Below, in pieces: positions 60,001-64,000 of a stretch of DNA of 64,000 nucleotides. The notes beneath the pieces are model-generated. The model saw only the letters and a program-made list of their open reading frames with translations. It did no database searches and had not been told where the DNA came from. How positions within the stretch are numbered: position 1 is the stretch's first letter; each line of letters starts with the position of its first letter. The translations under genes and the position numbers were made by a program. Location of the stretch: NCBI GenBank assembly GCA_014904985.1, contig MU129003.1, positions 62,001 through 126,000 of the forward strand. Direction: 5' to 3'. This stretch comes from Hydnum rufescens UP504 (taxonomy: Eukaryota; Basidiomycota; Agaricomycetes; Cantharellales; Hydnaceae).

Positions 60001-62505
60001 TGGGCTAAACGAGATGCAGAAGTCGTCCAAGCGGAGGCTGACGAGGCCTACGGCGAACCTGGTTCATCGACGAAAGGAAAGGGCAAGAACAAGAAGTCTA
60101 AGGATACATATAAGGGTGGCCTTGTTTTAGAACCCAAGCGTCGTCTGTGGGACACGTACATCCTGGTGATGGACTATAATAGTCTGTATCCGAGTATCAT
60201 CCAGGAGTATAATATCGACTTCACCACTGTTAATAAAGTGGATGACATTGTGAGTCGAGCAAGGCTTTATGCGTGTATTTGCCGACTGCCCTGATTTTCC
60301 TTGGAAAACTAGAACAAGATTCCAGACATCCCACCGTCTGAGTTGTCTCAAGGTGTTCTCCCGCGGCTGATCGCAACCTTGGTCAATCGACGTCGACAGG
60401 TCAAGGGACTGATCAAGAATGGCAAGGGAACCCAGGCCCAATTACTACAGGTCCGATCACACTTTCCTAGTTTCTTCCCCGCCGTGCTCTAATATTCATG
60501 CCGCTGGGATAGTGGAATATCAAGCAACAGGCTCTGAAGCTCACGGCAAACAGCATGTATGGGTGTCTTGGCTTTGTCCAATCGAGATTTTATGCTCGAC
60601 CTCTTGCGGCCCTCACGACTCACATGGGCCGAGAAATTTTGATGCATACGAAAGAATTAGCAGATACCTTGAATCTTGAGGTAGGTAGCCGTTGATGATT
60701 GTTCACTTCTAACATTTAACGGCAAGTATGTTTCAAGGTCATCTATGGAGACACTGACTCGATCTTCCTCAATTCGAACACTACTGATCTCGCTGACGCA
60801 CTCAAGACAGCGAATCAGTTCAAAAAGCTCGTGAATGAACGTTACAAGCTCCTTGAAATCGACTTGGATGGTATTTTTCAACGCCTTTTACTCTTGCAAA
60901 AGAAGAAATACGCCGCCCTCAAGGTCGACGAAGCCGGCAAATCTTCTACGGAAGTAAAGGGCCTGGATATGAAGCGGCGAGAATTTTCTGCAATATGCAA
61001 GAAGGTTTCCGAGTATGTCTCGAATACCAACCGCAAGATTCCGCCTAACTGATTCTCGACTAGATACGTTTTGAACCAAATTCTTGCTGGAGAACCAACC
61101 GAAGTTGTCGTTGAATCCATACACGACTATTTGACACAAGTTGCCCAAGAAATTACAGAAGGCAAGGTTCCTCTGGAGGATTTTATCATTTACAAGGTCT
61201 TTTGCTACTCTATCTTGGAACGCGGGCTTTTCCCGTTGCTAACCTCCCTGCTCCTTCCAGAGGCTTGGGAAAAATCCAGACGATTATCCTGATGTCAAGA
61301 GCCAACCCCATGTTCAAGTGGCCCTTCGCCAGAGAGCGAAGGGTGCTACACCTCATGCAGGTGATGTCATTCCCTACATTTTTTGTCTTGGGGAGGACGG
61401 TCGGTCGTCCGGGTCAGCACATGCGGACCATGCATGGCATCCCGAAGAAATCCGACGATCGAATGGGGAACTGAAGATTGGTGGGTCGGCTATGATTTTT
61501 TTCTTCACCTTGGGTACATAGTGGAAGTGACCAATGTACAGATTATAACTTCTATATCGCCGGGCAGATTCTCCCTGCAATCTCCCGTCTCTGCGATCCG
61601 ATTGAAGGAACGAACCAGACGCGACTTGCAGACTGCCTTGGTGTGTCACCGAACTAATTTCGATACTTCTGTCTATTTTAATTCTGGCATGGCAGGTCTC
61701 GATCCTGACCAATATGTGCCTGCTGTGGCCTCCCACCAGGAACGCCAGCTTGGCGTTTTAGACACTCTGATCCCTGACGCGGAGCGGTACAAGGAAACTG
61801 ACCCTCTCACTCTGCAGTGTACCCACTGCTCGGCAGTCACTCCATTCCAACGCGTACCTGAGGCGCAGGTTTGTTCCTGATTTCGCCATTCATTCTCAGT
61901 TTCTGCTAAATTCCCCGTTCGTTACTCAGACTCAAATCCTAACGATGGCGGGTCCGCGCTGCCCTTCGTGCCAAAATCCCTTCGCTTCAGGCAGTCTCGA
62001 ATTACAACTAGAACTACAAATACGAGAGCATATTACTAAGTACTACGAAGGCTGGATGGTATGTGATGAACCAACGTGTCGAACCAGAACGCGCCGAATG
62101 GGCGTGTACGGGCACGAATGTCTGCGAGATACATGCCATGGTACTGTCTCCTTCGAGGTCTGTCTGAGTTTCATCCTATCCGGGCGAATCGAACGCTGAA
62201 GGGTCGTCTTGGACACAGTACACGGACGAAACATTATACAATCAGCTAATGATGTATAATAGCCTATTTAATATCGATCGGGCCCTTGTTGGTGGTAACA
62301 AGCATCCTGAGAAAGGTTAGCGCTCATCCTTGTTGGTCGTCTGGCCTCACCAACAGTTATTTTCTTTCCAGTTGTCATTTTGACCATTCTAGAGAAGAAT
62401 CAAGACTTTATGCAACGCATGGCCTCGATTGTTGACAAGTACATGTCCCGAAGCGCTCGCCACGTTATCGCACTCGGCGACCTCTTCAATTTCATGTCGC
62501 TCTGA
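57024..62505 (+). CDS. POL1: DNA polymerase alpha catalytic subunit
   Basis: Family B polymerase that extends RNA primers in the primase complex. The start [20 protein letters not shown] splices to [16 protein letters not shown] and [20 protein letters not shown] (p180 N-terminal domain). An in-frame ATG at 57000, right after a stop, is an alternative start eight codons earlier. A 56-base intron at 57362-57417 restores the frame to [11 protein letters not shown]. The polymerase core has motif [18 protein letters not shown], motif [19 protein letters not shown] and motif [13 protein letters not shown]. The family's WSRIGRFRR block is present. The C-terminal zinc modules show CTHC, CPSC, CDEPTC and CLRDTC, eight cysteines in all, and the end is DLFNFMSL. 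It appears full length and functional. Confidence 0.94.
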
Positions 62506-63520
62506 GATAGTGTACCATCCCTCGTCTACGCTTGCGCCCTTGCCTTGACCCTCGCATCTTGTACTCCCTACCGCTCCAATATTGCCATCTGTTGTTCTAA
62601 CGTATATACTTATCAAGTCCTGTAGCTGGATGCTTGTGCCTCACACTGAGCTCAGGGAATGATACACACGGGAATTGGGATTCCAAAATATACGAATTGG
62701 CACAAGAGCTCGCTGCTATCCACAAAATTCAAGTCTCCCTCTCTCGAGTTGGATGTGACATATATTGACCGTCGCCGTGCTCAGAATTCACTAGCAATCA
62801 TCAACCGCCTATTCCGCATTGGTGGGCATATTCTTCGCTACCATCCTGTGACTATAAAGGTCAGCAGTCGCCATTACCTCCACAATCTTAATACACTCCA
62901 GTCATGGTGCGACATGGTCATGAGGGACAATGACTCTCATTAGACTTAACCATCCTTGCAAAACCCCCCGAAGCTAGAAGTGAATCTATGGTTGCGCCAC
63001 ATGCATATGAACTGCTGCAGTTCCTACAAAGGAATACACGGCCCTTGCACCCAATCCAATGTTCGCTCGGCAGATTTACTTGGGAGCACAGCGGTGCTGA
63101 GCGGCCGCCGGGTTCTAAAACCATCGTCCTTGATGGATCTGCAGGCTCTCCGGCATTCCTTCGTGTCCAAGTGGCATAAGACTCCAATGTAATGTACGGT
63201 GTTACAGGCTTGGGGAATAGGGTACAGTTGAAGATGTGGCGAAAGAAATTTTAATCAGGACGAAAGAAATCGAAGGTGTTGAGCTCTACGGGGATCCTTC
63301 GGGTTTTGTCCTTGTAGGTAGTGTTGCCACGACTTGGCTTAGCTTGACTTAGACTTGACTTCGGGCGACTCTGAGGGGATATTTGTGAACACCGACGCCT
63401 CTCGCATTACGTAATCGTATCACGTTACAAATCATCTCTGGTATATTAAGTGGTTCAAGGTTGTGCGAGGCACGAGTGCCACGCACGTAGGCTAGTGTAA
63501 TGAAGGAGCGGAGACTGCCG
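62506..63520. other. Possible gene relics after POL1
   Basis: About 1 kb in which several unconnected frames look partly coding on the plus strand: NDTHGNWDSKIYELAQELAAIH near 62659-62720, ESMVAPHAYELLQFLQ near 62980, and TVEDVAKEILIRTKEIEG (63222-63315) ending ELYGDPSGFVL before a GTAGGT donor-like word. The last one resembles a segment of sphingosine-1-phosphate lyase-like PLP decarboxylases. Stops and missing parts prevent a gene model. It may be a fragment of a broken gene. Confidence 0.25.
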
Positions 63521-63623
63521 GATGTTTCATTGTGCCGCCTTCTCAGTTGGCTCAAAGAAAATCCTGTGTCTTGCAGATGGTCCTTCTTGCTTTCTGTCAA
63601 TCTTTATCAATACACATTTGTTC

Positions 63624-64000
63624 ATGGCAGACAATGCAAACCCTGCTGCCCCTTCAAAGGGCAAGGAAAAGGTTTCTAGGGTGGAGCCGCAAGGCATACT
63701 TTCGGGATTTGAGCAACTTGTCCCGCCAAAGCCTGGTAATCCGTCAAAGGTCAGTCCTTCAGTAGGGGGTGAGGTGTTCCCACAGGTGGCATATGCAGCA
63801 CTCTCAGATGCTCAGAAGGTTGCAATACTTGAGTCTACAGTCACACAAGAGTGAGAGGATCACCAGTGTGTTCAGGGGGCCTCTGACCTGATGGCAGTGC
63901 TTCTTCAGCAGCAGCTTGATGGACTCTCAGCCAAGTTGTCTGATCTGGCTTTGTCTCCCAATCATTCCACGGTATCTTCAGCCAGTGTGCCCACAATTGA
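63624..64000 (+). pseudogene. Gag-like or uncharacterised frame with in-frame stop, runs off window
   Basis: An ATG at 63624 opens MADNANPAAPSKGKEKVSR and continues to a TGA at 63852-63854. The same frame then stays open to the end of the window (LLQQQLDGLSAKLSDLALSP). It has no introns, is rich in Ser/Ala/Pro/Gln, and uses codons unlike the neighbouring genes. The style is like the start of a retrotransposon gag protein, but no zinc knuckle or pol segment is inside the window. It could also be a host gene with an intron spanning the stop. Confidence 0.35.

Noticed and set aside
1..64000. CRISPR arrays, operons, ribosome binding sites
   Set aside because: The window is eukaryotic; the only tandem array is coding and has no spacer structure.

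Overview
This is a eukaryotic window from a filamentous basidiomycete, most likely an Agaricomycete (organism inferred, not proven). The evidence is gene density, many 45-85 nt GT-AG introns in almost every gene, roughly balanced base composition, and basidiomycete-like proteins. Nearly all genes can be recognised only after splicing by eye. Gene models below come from conserved residues, reading phase and splice sites, not from transcripts. No bacterial features, tRNA, rRNA or CRISPR were seen.

Left part (1-11.1 kb): ribosomal protein RPL11 (5' end cut by the window edge), ESCRT-II subunit VPS25, a HIRIP3-like histone chaperone (minus strand), a giant repeat-rich protein of about 1,700 residues with a long pentapeptide ERLEK array, and a glyoxylate/hydroxypyruvate reductase-type dehydrogenase.

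Middle (11.1-19.3 kb): a gene-poor island with no gene I can name. It holds two diverged direct repeats about 6.4 kb apart, start to start.

19.3-32.3 kb: three minus-strand genes: LTN1 (Listerin, ribosome quality control E3 ligase), CTP synthase, and a bHLH-zipper-like transcription factor related to the RTG3/USF group. After a 3.1 kb spacer comes cytosolic serine hydroxymethyltransferase on the plus strand, with a CACGTG E-box close to its start.

39.4-62.5 kb: dense housekeeping block: nucleoporin/SEA subunit SEH1, TSR4/PDCD2, an intronless coiled-coil protein (minus), a CaMK-type kinase, clathrin heavy chain, Rab geranylgeranyltransferase beta (BET2) and DNA polymerase alpha catalytic subunit (POL1). 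The last 1.5 kb holds possible gene relics and a gag-like frame broken by an in-frame stop.

There is no operon-like pathway. The genes are independent housekeeping functions, several in trafficking (VPS25, CHC1, BET2) and ribosome biology (RPL11, LTN1, TSR4). The most unusual items are the ERLEK array protein with an apparent one-base frameshift, three candidate GC-AG introns plus a possible 10-nt exon, a duplicated exon in the HIRIP3-like gene, and the repeat-flanked island. I did not find a clearly new biological system.
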